Below are positions 22,301-29,200 of a stretch of DNA of 64,000 nucleotides, piece by piece (the stretch's first letter is position 1; every line of letters begins with the position of its first letter). The notes under the pieces are model-generated. The model was not told the origin of the DNA, ran no database searches, and saw nothing but the letters and a program-made list of their open reading frames with translations. Made by a program: the position numbers and the translations under genes. Source of the stretch: Amycolatopsis sp. NBC_01488 (GTDB lineage: Bacteria > Actinomycetota > Actinomycetes > Mycobacteriales > Pseudonocardiaceae); NCBI RefSeq assembly GCF_036227105.1, contig NZ_CP109434.1, forward strand, positions 7,288,501 to 7,352,500, given 5' to 3'.

Positions 22301-23255
22301 TCGGCGCCGTCAACCCATTCGACGCACCATCCGAATTCACCGCTGAACCCGCAACCACCGCAAGCACCTCGTGCCCGTTGCGTTGCGCGTCCGACAACCG
22401 CTCGACCAGCAGCATCCCGGCACCTTCGGCCCAGCTGGTGCCGTCGGCCCCGGCACCGAATGCCTTGCAGCGGCCGTCCGGCGAAAGCACGCGCTGGCGG
22501 CTGTGCTCGACGAACGCGCCCGGACTCGCCATCACCGTGACCCCGCCCGCCAGCGCGAGTTCGCACTCCCCCAGCCTCAGGGACTGCACCGCCAAGTGCA
22601 GGGCCACCAGGGAGGACGAACACGCGGTGTCCACCGACACCGCAGGGCCTTCCAGCCCGAAGGTGAACGCGATCCGGCCGGACACGATGCTCGCTGCCGT
22701 CCCGCTGCCGACGTGACCCTCCACGTCCTCGGGCAAGGTGCGCAACCGCAGCGCGTAGTCGCCGGCCATGACGCCGGTGAACACGCCTACCCGGCGACCG
22801 CGCACCGAGGCAGGATCGATGCCCGCCCGTTCGAACACTTCCCACGATGTCTCCAGCAACAACCGTTGCTGCGGGTCCATCGCCAGGGCTTCACGCGGCG
22901 ACACCCCGAAGAACGCCGGATCGAAATCGGCCACGTCATGGAGGAAACCGCCCTCGCGGACGTACGTCTTCCCGGCCCGGTCCGGATCCGGGTCGTACAG
23001 CGCCGCGACGTCCCAGCCCCGGTCCGAAGGCATCGGGCCGATCGCGTCCACGCCGCCCGCGACCAGTTCCCACAACTCCCCCGGCGAAGCGACCCCGCCG
23101 GGGAACCGGCAGGCCATGCCGACGATGGCGATCGGTTCCCGGGCACGATCTTCGGTTTCCCGCAACCGCCGGTGGGCCGCACGGCCGTCCTCGACCGCGC
23201 GCTTCAGGTAGTCGCGGAGCCTGTCCTCTTCCCGCATCGGAAACCTCTCAGTCAC
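3690..23255 (-). CDS. Type I PKS D: modules 6-9 plus thioesterase
   Basis: This 6521-residue protein completes the polyketide assembly line. Domain order is: KS-AT-DH-ER-KR-ACP (module 6, residues about 40-1995), KS-AT-DH-KR-ACP (module 7, 2014-3705), KS-AT-DH-KR-ACP (module 8, 3724-5385), KS-AT(dead)-ACP (module 9, 5408-6240) and TE (about 6300-6521). All four KS domains keep the TACSSS cysteine and both histidines. The N-terminus (MREEDRLRDYLKRAVED) is a short coiled-coil-like docking segment. The start is GTG at 23255, overlapping the PKS C stop by 8 bp. An ATG at 23237 with GAGAGG just before it is a strong alternative. A TTA leucine codon occurs at residue 492. Assignment as the last PKS rests on the TE and on its place at the end of the operon. 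Confidence 0.95.
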   Translation of the reverse strand: MTERFPMREEDRLRDYLKRAVEDGRAAHRRLRETEDRAREPIAIVGMACRFPGGVASPGELWELVAGGVDAIGPMPSDRGWDVAALYDPDPDRAGKTYVREGGFLHDVADFDPAFFGVSPREALAMDPQQRLLLETSWEVFERAGIDPASVRGRRVGVFTGVMAGDYALRLRTLPEDVEGHVGSGTAASIVSGRIAFTFGLEGPAVSVDTACSSSLVALHLAVQSLRLGECELALAGGVTVMASPGAFVEHSRQRVLSPDGRCKAFGAGADGTSWAEGAGMLLVERLSDAQRNGHEVLAVVAGSAVNSDGASNGLTAPNGPSQQRVIRAALASAGLSTVDVDAVEAHGTGTALGDPIEAQALLATYGQGRPDDHPLWLGSVKSNIGHAQAAAGVAGVIKMVEAMRRGIVPPTLHADEPSPRVDWTDGAVALATTSQAWPEAGRPRRAGVSAFGFSGTNAHVILEHTPQETPEPGPDAGPAPLHLSARTPEALREHASRLAGILTDDVRPVDAGFSLTRRAVFEYRAVADDLAGLRALASGESTPHHAMATDVALVFPGQGAQWTGMGFGLAEAFPVYAEAFDEVCALLTAELGFSLRDAVFTGDRLDETVRTQAALFAVEVALFRLVESWGLRPAVVLGHSIGELTAAYVAGVWSLGDACRVVAARGRLMQALAPGGAMVAVAASESEVDELLVDAGERVATAAVNGPSSVVLSGDEDAVLAIAGVLKGKGRRVKRLRVSHAFHSPLVDPMLDKFAAVLGTVVFRPPEIPMVSTVTGAPVDPVSLCTPGYWVGNARRAVRFADAIAALNVRAVLELGPGGALTALAEEIVPAGTSCVPLLRDGIAEPVAVARGWGRLWAAGAPVSSAAVFEGRDVRRIPLPPYPFQRRRLWLDEPAGAARDVAGAGLTPAAHPLLGAAIALAEGDGVLLTGRLSLSAQAWLAGHVVAGTVLLPGTAFAELALRAGAELGYRVVDELTVLRPLALPESGAVRVQLVVGGPGEDGRRAVSVHARPDAAESGEPWVRHAEGFLLPAAGPAPAPVSWPPADAEAVAIDDLYLRLADGGLDYGPAFRGVRAAWRRGDEVFAEVSLPAECHGDAAIFGLHPALLDAALHALVLGQHEPAGPPRLPFAFTGLSLHAAGTTVVRVRLAPHGPDAVTVDLADTAGNAVASVRSLTLRPLPADALRRLSTSDGLLRTAWRPATPAASAGHAEIWPLTDFGDDVRAALRTTADRLQAWLADGDGVLAVVTRGGAAVSAGESPGLAAAAVGGLVRSAQAEHPGRFGLVDVLAGEVEPEVIQAAVATGEPWIAVRRGELLAPRLVRVSAEVTLAPPADTRAWRLDVDGSRTFDGLVLAPCPEAERPLGKGEVRVGVRAAGVNFRDVMLALGLYPGEAELGGEIAGVVLETGAGVRGFEPGMRVFGMVRGGFGPQVVADARLLAPIPDGWSFVRAASVPIAYLTAYYGLVELADLRAGEAVLVHAAAGGVGMAAVQLARHLGAEVYATASPAKWSAVAASGVPAERIANSRTTAFEAQFLAATGGRGVDVVLDCLAGEFVDAGLRLLPRGGRFLELGKTDVRTAEQVGPGIDYRAFDLFDAGPERLGELLAELMTLFAGGRLQPLPVSVRDVRTAPATFRWMSQAGHVGKIVLTVPVPPDPDGAVLITGGTGALGARTARYLAATHGLRRFVLAGRRGAEAPGARELAADLIGMGAEVTFAACDVSVRENVAALLAERPPSMVVHAAGVVDDGVLTSLDAGRFDTVLAAKADGARHLHELTADHDLTEFVLFSSAAGTLGAPGQGNYAAANAVLDALAHRRRAEGLPATSVAWGLWAEAGTMTTGLAEADRRRLRRGGFGVLTTETGTALFDLARAGADAAVVAAELDLAALRTAGDDVAPMLRGLRPAAPPRPAPVARPAAAGDLLALVRSHLAAVLGLAPGTTVEATRPFTEFGLDSLTAVELRNRLGTATGLRFGPTLVFDHPNAAALADHLRAELSGATHPLADRPAPAATCTDPVVIVAMSCRFPGGIETPEDLWRLLETGGEVVSGLPADRGWDLETLLHDDPDHPGTSYLRVGGFLDRIGDFDAGLFRISPREAEAMDPQQRLLLETSWEAIERAGIPVDSLRGSRTGVFVGATFQEYGPPLAEAPEGTEGHLMTGSTPSVLSGRIAYAFGLEGPALTVDTACSSSLVALHLATRALRAGECSLALVGGVSVMAKPSSMIGFSRQRAFSPDGRCKAFAAGADGTGWSEGVGVLVVERLSDARKHGHRVLAVVRGSAVNSDGASNGLTAPNGLAQQRVIRAALADAGLSTADVDVVEAHGTGTPLGDPLEAGALLATYGRERGAAGPLRLGSVKSNLGHTQTAAGVAGVLKLVLALGHGVVPRTLHAAEPTPHVDWSLGTVSLLHEPAAWPAGGRTRRGSVSSFGISGTNAHVVIEEAPPAADPEPAAGPEGPVPWRLSGATEAALRAQAVRLAAFARAHPDLSTVDIGHALAVSRSPLAHRAVVLGADRDDAVNSLDALAAGEPAAGLVHGCTGPDGGLVFVFPGQGQQWAGMAVSLLDSSPVFARRMAECDAAFSAHLAFSVRDVLRGAPDAPGLEPIEVVQPVLFAVMVSLAELWRSHGVEPSAVVGHSQGEIAAACVAGALSLTDAAKIVAVRSRLFAELVEPGAMGWVGLSAEQVRARLAGRGDGISVAAVNGPASVSVCGEVEPVEAFLAECVADGVAIRRLRGVNRAGHSAQVERMREALLPALAGLTPQPAEVPFYSTVTGGLLDTTALDARYWYRNAREPVDFAASVAALLADGHRVFVECSAHPVLTTSVEQIFEHVGTEATVVGSLRRADGGLARFLASVAEAEVAGVPVDWGFAGPAAVELPTYAFQRQRFWLEAGETRADLGSTGLLATGHPLTGAVVEPAEGGGRLLSGRLSVAAQPWLADHAIAGAVLVPGTAFVELALHAGDDVGCEHLEELTGHAPLFLPERGGVALQVVVGEPGDGGRRTVAVFSRTDEGLPWVRHADGVLAPTGAGEPAGLAQWPPTGAEPVAVDDFYSAAREAGYSYGPAFEGLRAAWRRGSEVFAEVRLPDGVRADLGRYGLHPALLDAALHAMSLAQDEPAPGLRLPFAWSGVSLHASGAASLRVRLVTLGRDTVALEAADAAGRPVVSVAELAVREVDAESVVTRVNPLRDVLFTLDWLPAPLPQTPGQAGWVVLGERDFGWGAGVSGLAELNAAPAVAVVPCPAADARASAGAVLGVLNDWLADDRFSASTLVVVTSGVVAVPGTGPEVSDVDGGAVHGLVRSAQAEHPGRIVLVDVDRFGTGVLAAAVALGEPQVAVRGTEAWVPRLARLAPAATPGRLGPDDTVLITGGTGVLGSALARRLAAAGVRALVLFGRRGPGAPGVPELRDELTAAGADVAVVAGDVADRDALAAVFAQHPITAVVHTAGGTDDGLLDAMDAERLDRVFRPKVDGARWLHELTADRELSAFVLYSSAAGVLGSSGQANYAAANGYLDTLAAYRRGRGLPAVALAWGYWAASAAGGAGMNADLERLRRSGVAPLSTEDGLAAFDAVVGTDAALAVPARLDLAAILARDEAPPALLRGLVRARRRRVCETEDGPALGRVVAGLPAGERLGHVLGLVRGEVAGALGHPDPARVAPEEAFKTLGFDSLMSVDLRNRLAARTGLRLPATLVFDHPNPQALAKYLLGRLGGDVATAERSPVPAADEPVAIVGMACRFPGGVTSPEDLWDLVAAGTDAIGPMPADRGWDTDRLYHPDPAQPGTMYVREGGFLHDAADFDPAFFGVSPREALAMDPQQRLLLETSWEAFERAGLDPGSLRGSRTGVFTGVIYNDYASRFGEIPDGFEGFLGSGSAASVASGRVAYTFGLEGPALTVDTACSSSLVALHLAAQSVRRGECELALAGGVTVMATPAPFVEFSRQRGLSPDGRCRPFSADADGTGWAEGVGVLLVERLSDARRNGHPVLAVLRGSAINSDGASNGLTAPNGPSQQRVISDALAAAGLSTMDVDVVEAHGTGTSLGDPIEAQALLATYGQGRPVDRPVWLGSVKSNIGHAQAAAGVAGLIKTVMALRHGVVPATLHAAKRSSHVDWDSGAVELAVEARPWPETGRPRRAGVSSFGISGTNAHVILEHEPEKTSEPGPDTAPVPLFLSAKTREALQAQAAAFTAAIGGPRRLDLAYSAATTRAVFSHRAVVVAEDDDGLRSGLAEIVEGTGAAESDPDVRLGFLFAGQGSQRIGMGLALAEEFPVYAEVFDEVCALLDAELGESVKEVVRSGDRLDETMFTQAALFAVEVALHRLLESWGIRPDVLLGHSIGELAAAHVAGIWSLADACRVVAARGRLMQGLAPGGAMIAVAASESEVDIRLRGYAESVSLAAVNGPCSVVLSGDEDAVAGLARELEADGHRVNRLRVSHAFHSARMEPVLGEFAAVLAGVTFAAPQLPLISDVTGEFAEPDVICTPEYWVGHVRRAVRFADGVATAHRAGATALLELGPAGVLTGLAEGCLPGAGVTAVAALRPGTPEPVALLRALGRLWTRGVGFDRAAVFAGRPARRVDLPTYPFQRARFWLGGPTGSPRDLGGAGLTAAGHPLLGAAVALADETGVVLTGRLSLAAQPWLAGHLVAGIVLLPGTAFAELAVRAGDEVGCDSVGELTVHTPLALPATGGIRLQVVVGGPADAGRRPLAIYARPDTGEDGQWLKHAEGTLVPTAPEPVVPGPWPPEGAVRVPTGDLYPRLAGAGLEYGAEFQCLQAVWRRGADLFAQVRTTGGGFGLHPALFDAALHALAAGAGPDAPRLPFSFTGLSLHQPGADELRVTLRPAGPDAVAITAADGAGRPVLTVDALTLRPLPEDADLTGSLRDALWQLEWVPAAETAEPVPGEGVVLEAREAAVATLLEPGADLPPVAVLPVPAGEVTDVVGRVLQVVRDWLAEPRLDGTRLLVHTRGAIDTGAGVRDLAAGAVWGLVRSVQAEHPGRVLLADTEGPGDAVVLAGDPQVVVRDGVALVPRLARAGRPEDGAPRLGAADTVLITGGTGALGAALARHLARTGVKRLVLLGRRGENAPEATRLRDELVALGAEVAVVAADVADRTAMAQVLAEHPVTAVLHAAGVTDDGVVSAMDGDRLARVLRPKAGGAMVLHELTKDRPLTAFVLFSSAAGVLGSPGQANYAAANGFLDALAAHRRGLGLPAVSLAWGPWAADGGMAGKLAEGDRRRLGRAGLRALSEEDGVRLFDSALGLGSPLVLPMEWDLEAARRDAAGGEVPPLLRGILRTTRRGPAAGRPRERWAALPQPERVSAVLAHVRAEVAAVLGHADPASVGDGRAFRELGFDSLMAVELRNRLAAATGLTLAPTLVFDYPNALALAAFLAAEVADEAPVTPETPVVRAVVVDEPVAIVGMACRFPGGVASPEDLWELVAAGTDAIGPMPSDRGWDVETLFDPDPDRAGTTYVREGGFLYDAADFDPAFFGVSPREALAMDPQQRLLLETSWEAFERAGLDPGSLRGSRTGVFTGVMYNDYASRFFRVPDGYEGQLGSGSAGSVASGRVAYAFGLEGPAMTVDTACSSSLVSVHLAAQALRHGECDLALAGGVTVMATPAAFVEFSRQRGLAPDGRCKPFSAAADGTAWAEGVGVLLLERLSDAHRNGHEVLAVVRGSAVNSDGASNGLTAPNGPSQQRVICAALASAGLSAVDVDVVEAHGTGTSLGDPIEAQALLATYGQGRPVDRPVWLGSVKSNIGHAQAAAGVAGVIKMVEAMRRGVVPPTLHADEPSPQVDWTAGALAIATTSRAWPEAGRPRRAGVSAFGISGTNAHVILEQPQPAAAPAAAPVVVTTVVTWPLSGTDATALRAQAARLRSFVDDQCDVPVAEVAAALAARPAFACRAVVSGADVAELRTGLAALANDGSGPAAQPRRPVFVFTGTPATPADAFCAASPVFAAAFEECTALLEPGQAATQWAAAIASARLWQACGVVPAAVVGHGTGEIAAACVAGILSLAEGARLVATGSLPADEEIRRDGGIPFRSSRTPHSGTPKAFEKLLHSLSESHDTFVVCGADAEIPVDGGLLVVGTGSAPEHLPGALGALWAHGVDVDLAALAAARPVPLPTYAFQRRRFWLDAPATEVPPVAAGQAEPPVPDLREQLAKLDDDARTELLTGLVCDTAAAVLGHDSGRTLDAGRGLLELGFDSLTVTELRNRLVATTGLDVPTTLLYDAGTLDMLAAGLAVLAAAPAGPPATDLTSLYLEAGRLGRLGDGIELAKAASRVRPSFTGAADRAPRGRPVRLAEGPKRPVLICPASFGLLAGPVEYARFAAFFRGIRDVHALPAPGFGEGEPLPADVNALAEVQAEAALEAAAGAPFVVLGRSGAGWIGHAMTAVLEKNGTPPRALVLLDTPEPEFGASDSAYARMVAEGAWARERHTTGGSDTRVLGVGAYYRIFASWAPSPVSVPTLYVRASSPCAEADVPPGDSWRARWPSADHSVDVPGDHFTMLEEHAGTTARAVEDWLR
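4860..5475 (-). pseudogene. Degenerate, internally deleted acyltransferase domain of module 9
   Basis: An intact AT in these proteins spans about 320 residues; this one is about 200. The nucleophile motif GHSxG reads GHGTG, with glycine (codon 5268-5270, residue 5996) in place of serine. After LSLAEGARLVA the segment that should hold the AAVNGP region and the HAFHS/YASHS specificity-and-histidine loop is missing. The frame resumes at a stretch resembling PFxSSxTG and FVECSPHP (here IPFRSSRTPHS and TFVVCGADAE) and runs on to the normal LPTYAFQRRRFWL linker. The frame is preserved, so this is decay of one domain rather than of the gene. Both catalytic residues are lost. Confidence 0.9.
5971..6300. 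repeat. KS tract copy 1, near-identical to 33661-33990
   Basis: This 330-bp piece of KS9 matches the KS4 tract at 33661-33990 with only scattered differences, including shared third-position choices that are not the usual GC-rich ones (for example CCACATC, CCCATAAGTC). About 11020-11190 in KS8 carries part of the same tract. Shared silent choices point to recent duplication or gene conversion rather than protein-level selection. Confidence 0.8.
7090..12087 (-). other. Module 8: KS-AT(malonyl)-DH-KR-ACP
   Basis: The AT has GHSIGE and HAFHS, the malonyl-CoA signature. The DH keeps HxxxGxxxxP (HLVAGIVLLP, near 9321-9350) and the later aspartate (HPALFDAALHA). The KR has the GGTGALG nucleotide site (near 8101-8140), a DD motif of B type (VTDDG) and the S-Y-N catalytic set. 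There is no ER. The predicted product is an unbranched trans-type alkene. Confidence 0.88.
10333..10478. repeat. 146-bp exact direct repeat, copy 1 (AT8)
   Basis: By reading, this stretch of the module 8 AT is identical base for base to 32977-33122 in the module 4 AT. Both encode the segment before the GHSxG site of malonyl-type ATs. Differences begin immediately outside the tract on both sides, which is the pattern left by a short gene-conversion event. Confidence 0.85.
12140..17218 (-). other. Module 7: KS-AT(atypical extender)-DH-KR-ACP
   Basis: The AT is full length with GHSQGE. Its specificity loop (about 15039-15050, residues near 2736) reads RAGHS instead of HAFHS or YASHS. AGH-type loops are known from ethylmalonyl and other alkylmalonyl ATs, so a two-carbon or larger branch is predicted. 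The segment after the nucleophile (RSRLFAELVEPGAMGWVGL) also differs from its neighbours. The DH has HAIAGAVLVP; the KR is B type (GTDDG). No crotonyl-CoA carboxylase/reductase gene is in the window. Confidence 0.75.
17270..23138 (-). other. Module 6: KS-AT(malonyl)-DH-ER-KR-ACP
   Basis: This is a fully reducing module. The AT has GHSIGE and HAFHS (malonyl). The DH has HVVAGTVLLP. The ER spans about 18310-19240 with the HAAAGGVG nucleotide site. The KR has GGTGALG near 18241-18282 and VVDDG (B type). The ACP serine lies in FGLDSLT near 17392. The predicted output is a saturated, unbranched two-carbon unit. Confidence 0.88.
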
Positions 23256-26200
23256 GGACCGGGGCTCTGGCCCCGAGTCCCCGGTCGATCAAGTCGAAGA
23301 GTTCTTCGGTGGTGGCCCCGTCGAGTTCGCCGGACGGCGCTTCGGGCATCACCCGCGTCTGCAGTACGCGCAGCCGCTCGGCCACCTCGTCCCAGCCGTC
23401 CACCTCGACGCCTGAGGCCATAGTGGACAGAGCGGTTTCGAGCCCGGCCAACGCGTTTTTCACCGCGTCCAGGCCAGTGGCGGCCGGGGCGAGCAGCTCG
23501 AGCAGTGCCCTGGTCAGTGCCTGTGGAGTGGGGTGGTCGAACACGAGGGTGACCGGCAGCCGACGGCCGAGCGCGGCCGCCAGGCGGTTGCGGAATTCCA
23601 CCGCGGACAGCGAGTCGAAGCCGAGTTCCTTGAACGACTGCCCGGCATCGACGTCCTCGTCGCTTTCGTGGCCCAGCGCAACTGCCGCGTGGGTCCGCAC
23701 CAGCGTCAGCACTGCTTCGGCCCGGGCCGGCCCGTCGAGCCCGTTCAGCGCGGCCGGGCCTTGCGGGGCCGCGGCCGACCGGGCCGGGCGGACCAGCTCG
23801 CGCAGCAGCGGCGGCACGTCATCGCCGGCGAACGCACCCGCGTCGAGCCGCAGCGGGACGGTCACCGCCCGAGGAAAAGTCAAGGCGGCGTCGAACAGTT
23901 CGAGGGCCTCGGCAGTGGCCAGCGGGCGGACGCCCGACCGCGCCATCCGGTCGAGCCCGGCGTCGTCGACAGCACCGGTCATCGTGCTGCGTTCGGCCCA
24001 GAACCCCCAGGCCAACGCGGAAGCGGGCAGCCCGCGTGAGACCCGGTGCGCGGCGAGACCGTCGAGATAGGCGTTCGCCGCCGCGTAGCCGGCCTGCCCG
24101 GGCCCGCCCAGGATCCCGGCCGCAGAAGAGCAGAGCACGAAGGCGGCCAGATCGTGCCCCGCCGTCAGCTCGTGCAGGTGCCGCGCCCCTTCCGCCTTGG
24201 GCAGCCAGACCTGCGCCAGCCGCTCCGGGGTAAGGGTTTCGAGCAGGCCGTCGGCGAGCACCCCGGCCGCGTGCACCACCGCGGTGAGCGGCCGCGTCGC
24301 CGGGATAGTGGCCAGCAGCCGGGCCACCGCTTCGCGATCCGCGACATCGCAGGCGACCACTTCTGCCTCGGCGCCGAGGGCCGCGAATTCGGCCACCAGG
24401 CCGGCGGTCCGCGTGCTCGGGCCGGTGCGGCCGGTCAGCAGCAGGTGCCGCACGCCGTGCCGGGTGACCAGCCGCCGCGCCAGGTGCGCACCCACCATGC
24501 CCGCGCCGCCGGTGACCAGCACGGTGCCCGCCGGATCGAGGGGCCGGGGCACGGTGAGCACGGCCTTGCCGACCAGCTGCGCCCGGCTGAGCGCGCGAAA
24601 CGCTTCGGGGGCGTCCCGGACGTCCCAGGCGGTGATCGGCGGCAGGGTGAGCGCGCCGCTGCCGAACAGGGCCAGCAGCTCGGCGAGCATCGCCTGCAGC
24701 CGCCCCGGCCCGGCCTCGAGCACGTCGTAGGCCTGATACCGGACCCCGGGGTGGGCGGCGGCGACCTCGACCGGATCACGCCGGTCGGTCTTGCCCATTT
24801 CCAGGAACCGGCCTCCGCGCGGCAGCAACCGCAAACCCGCGTCGACAAACTCCCCCGCCAGGCAATCGAGCACGACGTCGACACCACGCCCACCAGTGGC
24901 GACCCGAAACCGTTCCTCGAACTCCGTCGTCCGGGAATTCGCAATCCGCTCCACCCGAACACCCGACGCCGCCACCGCGGGCCACTTCGCCGGACTCGCC
25001 GTCGCATACACCTCCGCACCCAGATGACGAGCCAGCTGCACCGCGGCCGTGCCCACGCCACCCGCCGCGGCATGGACCAGCACCGCTTCGCCCGGACGCA
25101 CACCTGCCAGATCGACCAGGCCGTAATACGCGGTGAGGTAAGCGATCGGCACCGACGCCGCCCGGACGAACGACCAGTCCGCGGGCATCAGGGCCAGCCA
25201 CCGGTGCGTGGTGGTGGCGACCGGGCCGAACGCGTGCTGGAAGACGCCGAAAACCCGGTCGCCGACGGCGAATCCGGCGACCCCCTCGCCGACCGCGGTG
25301 ACCACGCCGGCAGCCTCGCCGCCGAGACCGCGTTCGCCGGGCACGACGTCCAGCGCGATCATCAGGTCCCGGAAGTTGACCCCGGTCGCCCGCACGTCGA
25401 TCCGCACCTGCCCCGGCCCGGGCGGCCCCGGCGGCGGATCCGGGACCAGCACGAGGTTTTCCAGCGTGCCGCGGCCGGTGAGATCCAGGTGCCAGGCGGC
25501 CGAGTCCGGCGATCGCAGCGCGGGATCCGCCACCGCACGCTGCAACCGCGGTACCCGAACGACGTCGGCGCGCAATGCGAACTGGGGTTCGCCGCCGCTG
25601 AGAGCGTTCGCGAAAAACGCGGGATCCTCTTCCCCGGACAGGTCGGCCAGCAGCAGCCGCCCCGGATGCTCGGCCTGGGCGGAGCGCACCAGACCCCACA
25701 CCGCGGCCGCGTCGGGCTCCACCGGCCGATCGGTGGGTTCGGCCACGACGGCATCGCGGGTCAGCACCGCCAGCCGGGCGGTCGCGAACCGCTCGTCGGC
25801 GAGCCAGGCGCACACCACGGGCAGCAGCGAGGCGACCGCCTCCGACTGCCACTGGGTGGCGTCGAGGAGCACGACATCCGGGGCGGCCACCGCCAGTTCG
25901 TCGAGCCCGGCCGCACGCGACAGGCCTGCCGTGATCGCGAGGCCGGAGACGCCGAGGACGGCCAACCGCGGCATACCGGTGCCGGGCTCGACCGGCCGCC
26001 AGGCGACGGTGTACAGCGAATCCGGCACCGCGGCCGCCGCGCCGCCGGTCGCCGCGCGCAGGACCAGGGAGTCCGCCGAGAACACCGGCTGCCCGGAGTC
26101 GTCCACGGCCAGCACCGAAAACCCGTCGGCACCGTCCGGGCGGAGACGGGCGGTCAGCGCGGTCGCCCCGGTGCGATGCCAGCGCACCCCCGCCCAGTGG

Positions 26201-29200
26201 TAAGGCAGTTTCGCCACCTCGGGCCCGTCGAGGGCGGCCAGGGCGTGCAGTGCCGCGTCCAGCAGCGCGGGATGCAGGGCGAACCGGCCGTCTTCATACC
26301 CGGTCGGCAGGCCGACACTCGCGTAGACGTCGTCGCCGTGCCGCCAGGCGCGGCTCAGCCCCCGGAAGGCGTCCTCGTAGCCCAGTCCGGCCCTCGCAAG
26401 CCGGTCGTAGCAGGTCGCGACGTCCACCGGCATCGCGTCCACCGGCGGCCAGGCGTCCTGTTTTTCCGGAAAGCCGGGCCCCGGCGCGGCGGGGGTTGCC
26501 GCGTCGAGCAGCCCGCTCGCGTGCGCCGTCCAGCGCGCGTCGTGCGGCGCGTACCGGGGCCGCGTGTGCAGCTCGAACGGCCGCGTCCCCGAGGTGTCCG
26601 GCGGGCCGACCCGGAGCTGGACGTCGTGCACGGTGTCCTCGGCCGGCGCCAGCGGGGTGTGCAGGGTGAGTTCCCCGACGCTGCCGTGCCCGGCCTGCGC
26701 GGCCAGCTCCAGTAAAGCCGTGCCGGGGACCACGCACCGCCCGCCGACCCGGTGCCCGCGCAGCCATGGCTGCGCGGCCGGGCCGAGTACCCCGGTGAGG
26801 ACCGTCTCGTCGCCGCCGGCCAGGCCGAACCGTGTCGAGAGCACCGGATGGTCCACGGTGGCGGTCCCCGCCGGTGCGGGGGGCGCGAGCCAGAACCGGC
26901 GACGACGGAACGGGTAGGCGGGCAACGGGGTCCGGCGGCCGGGGGTCAGCGCGGCCCACCGGACCGCGGCCCCGTGCACCCAGGCTTCGCCCAGCGACGC
27001 CACGAAACGGGCAGCGTCGGGTTCGCCGCGCCGGAGCGAGCCGACGATCGCACCCCTTTCGCCGAGCATCGCGGCCGCACCGGGGACGAGAACGGGGTGC
27101 GGGCTGCATTCGACGAACAGGTCGTACCCGCGTCCCGCCAGCGACCGCACGGCCGCGTCGAAGGCGACCGGTTCGCGCAGGTTCCGATACCAGTACTCGG
27201 CGCCCGGCCCGGATTCCGCTTCCCCGGTCACCGAGGACCAGAGCACGACGTCCGGGCGGCCCGGCCGCGGTGCGACATCGCGCAGGTCGGTGAGCAGCCG
27301 CGTGCGGATCCGCTCGACCTGCGGGGAATGCGACGCGTAGTCGACGTCGATCCGCCGGGCACGCACGCCTTCGGCCTCGCACCGGCTCAGCAGTGCGTCG
27401 AGTGCTTCGGGATCGCCGGAGACGACCACGGATGCCGGGCCGTTGACCGCGGCGACCGACAACCCGCCCCCGGCCAGCAGCGGCTCGATCGCTTCGGCGG
27501 ACAACGAAACCGACGCCATGCCGCCGGTCCCGGACAGTTCCCGGGCGATCGCCCGGCTGCGGGCCGCGACGATCCGCGCGCCGTCGGCGAGCGAGAGGAT
27601 TCCCGCGACGCAGGCCGCAGCGACCTCGCCTTGGGAATGTCCCAGCACGGCGGCCGGGCGCACCCCGGCCGCTTCCCAGAGCCGGGCCAGCGAAACCATG
27701 ACCGCCCACAGCGCGGGTTGCACCACTTCGACGCCGCCGAGTTCGCCGCCCTCGGCCAGCAACCGGGCCACCGACCGGCCGGTGAGCGGTTCCAGCGCCG
27801 CCGAGCACTCGGCCAGTGCGTCGGCGAAAACCGGCGCCGTGTGCAGCAGCTGCCGCCCCATCCCGGCCCACTGCCCGCCCTGCCCGGGAAAGACGAACAC
27901 CGGCCGCCGGGCGCCGGCGGCGACCGGCGCCCCCGGGCTCACCCGGGTCAGCCCGGCGAGCAGTTCGTCGCGTTCCCGGCCGACGACAACCGCGCGGTAC
28001 GGCAGTTCCGGCCGGCTGCCGAGGGTGAAGCCGACGTCGGCGGCCGCCTCCGCACGCACGTGGCGGTGCAGGCGCCTTGCCTGCTCCAGCACCGCTTCCT
28101 GGGTACGCGCGGAAAGCACCCACGGCACCACGCCGCGCACGAGTGGCGCGGCGGGGGCGGCATCGGGTTCGGGTGCCTCCTCCAGGATCACGTGGGCATT
28201 CGTGCCGCTGATCCCGAAGGACGACACCGCGGCCCGTCGCGGAGTGGCGGTCCGGGGCCACGGCCGGGCCCGGCGGAGCAGCTCGACCGCGCCCGCGGTC
28301 CAGTCGATCGCACGGGAGGGCTCGTCGGCGTGCAGGGTGGGGGGCATCTTCTCGTGCCGCAGCGCCAGCACCACCTTGAGCACACCGGCCACGCCGGCGG
28401 CCGACTGCGTGTGCCCGATGTTCGACTTCACCGAGCCGAGCCGCAGCGGTTCCGTGCGGTCCTGGCCGTAGGTGGCCAGCAGGGAGTGCGCTTCGATCGG
28501 GTCGCCCAGGGCGGTCCCGGTCCCGTGGGCCTCGACCAGGTCGACGTCGGCGGCGCTGAGCCCGGCCACCGCGAGCGCATCCCGGATCACCCTCTCCTGC
28601 GCCGGTCCGCTCGGCGCGGTGAGGCCGTTCGACGCGCCGTCGGAGTTCACCGCGTTGCCACGCAGGACCGCCAGGATCTCGTGCCCGTTGCGGCGCGCGG
28701 TGGAAAGCCGTTCGACCACCAGCACCCCGGCGCCTTCGGCCCAGCCGGTGCCGCCCGGCGCCTCGGCGAACGAGCGGCAGCGGCCGTCGCGGGAAAGCGC
28801 GCCCTGACGGGAAAGTTCCACGAACACCCCGGGGGTCGACATCACCGTGACCCCGGCGGCCAGCGCCAGCTCGCACTCCCCCCGCCGCAGCGACTCCGCC
28901 GCCAGATGCAGGGCGACCAGCGAGGACGAGCAAGCGGTGTCGACGGTCAGCGCCGGGCCCCCCAAACCCAGGGTGTAGGCGACCCGGCCGGAGGTGACGC
29001 TCGGCATGCTGCCGGTCATCAGGTGGCCTTCGGTGGCCCGGCTCCCCTCGTGCAGACGCGGGCCGTGGTCCTGGAAGGACGTTCCGGCGAACACGCCGGT
29101 GCGGCTGCCGCCGAGCGCGCCGGGGTCGATGCCCGCGTGCTCCAGCGCCTCCCAGCTCAGTTCCAGCAGGAGCCGCTGCTGCGGGTCCATCGCCAGCGCT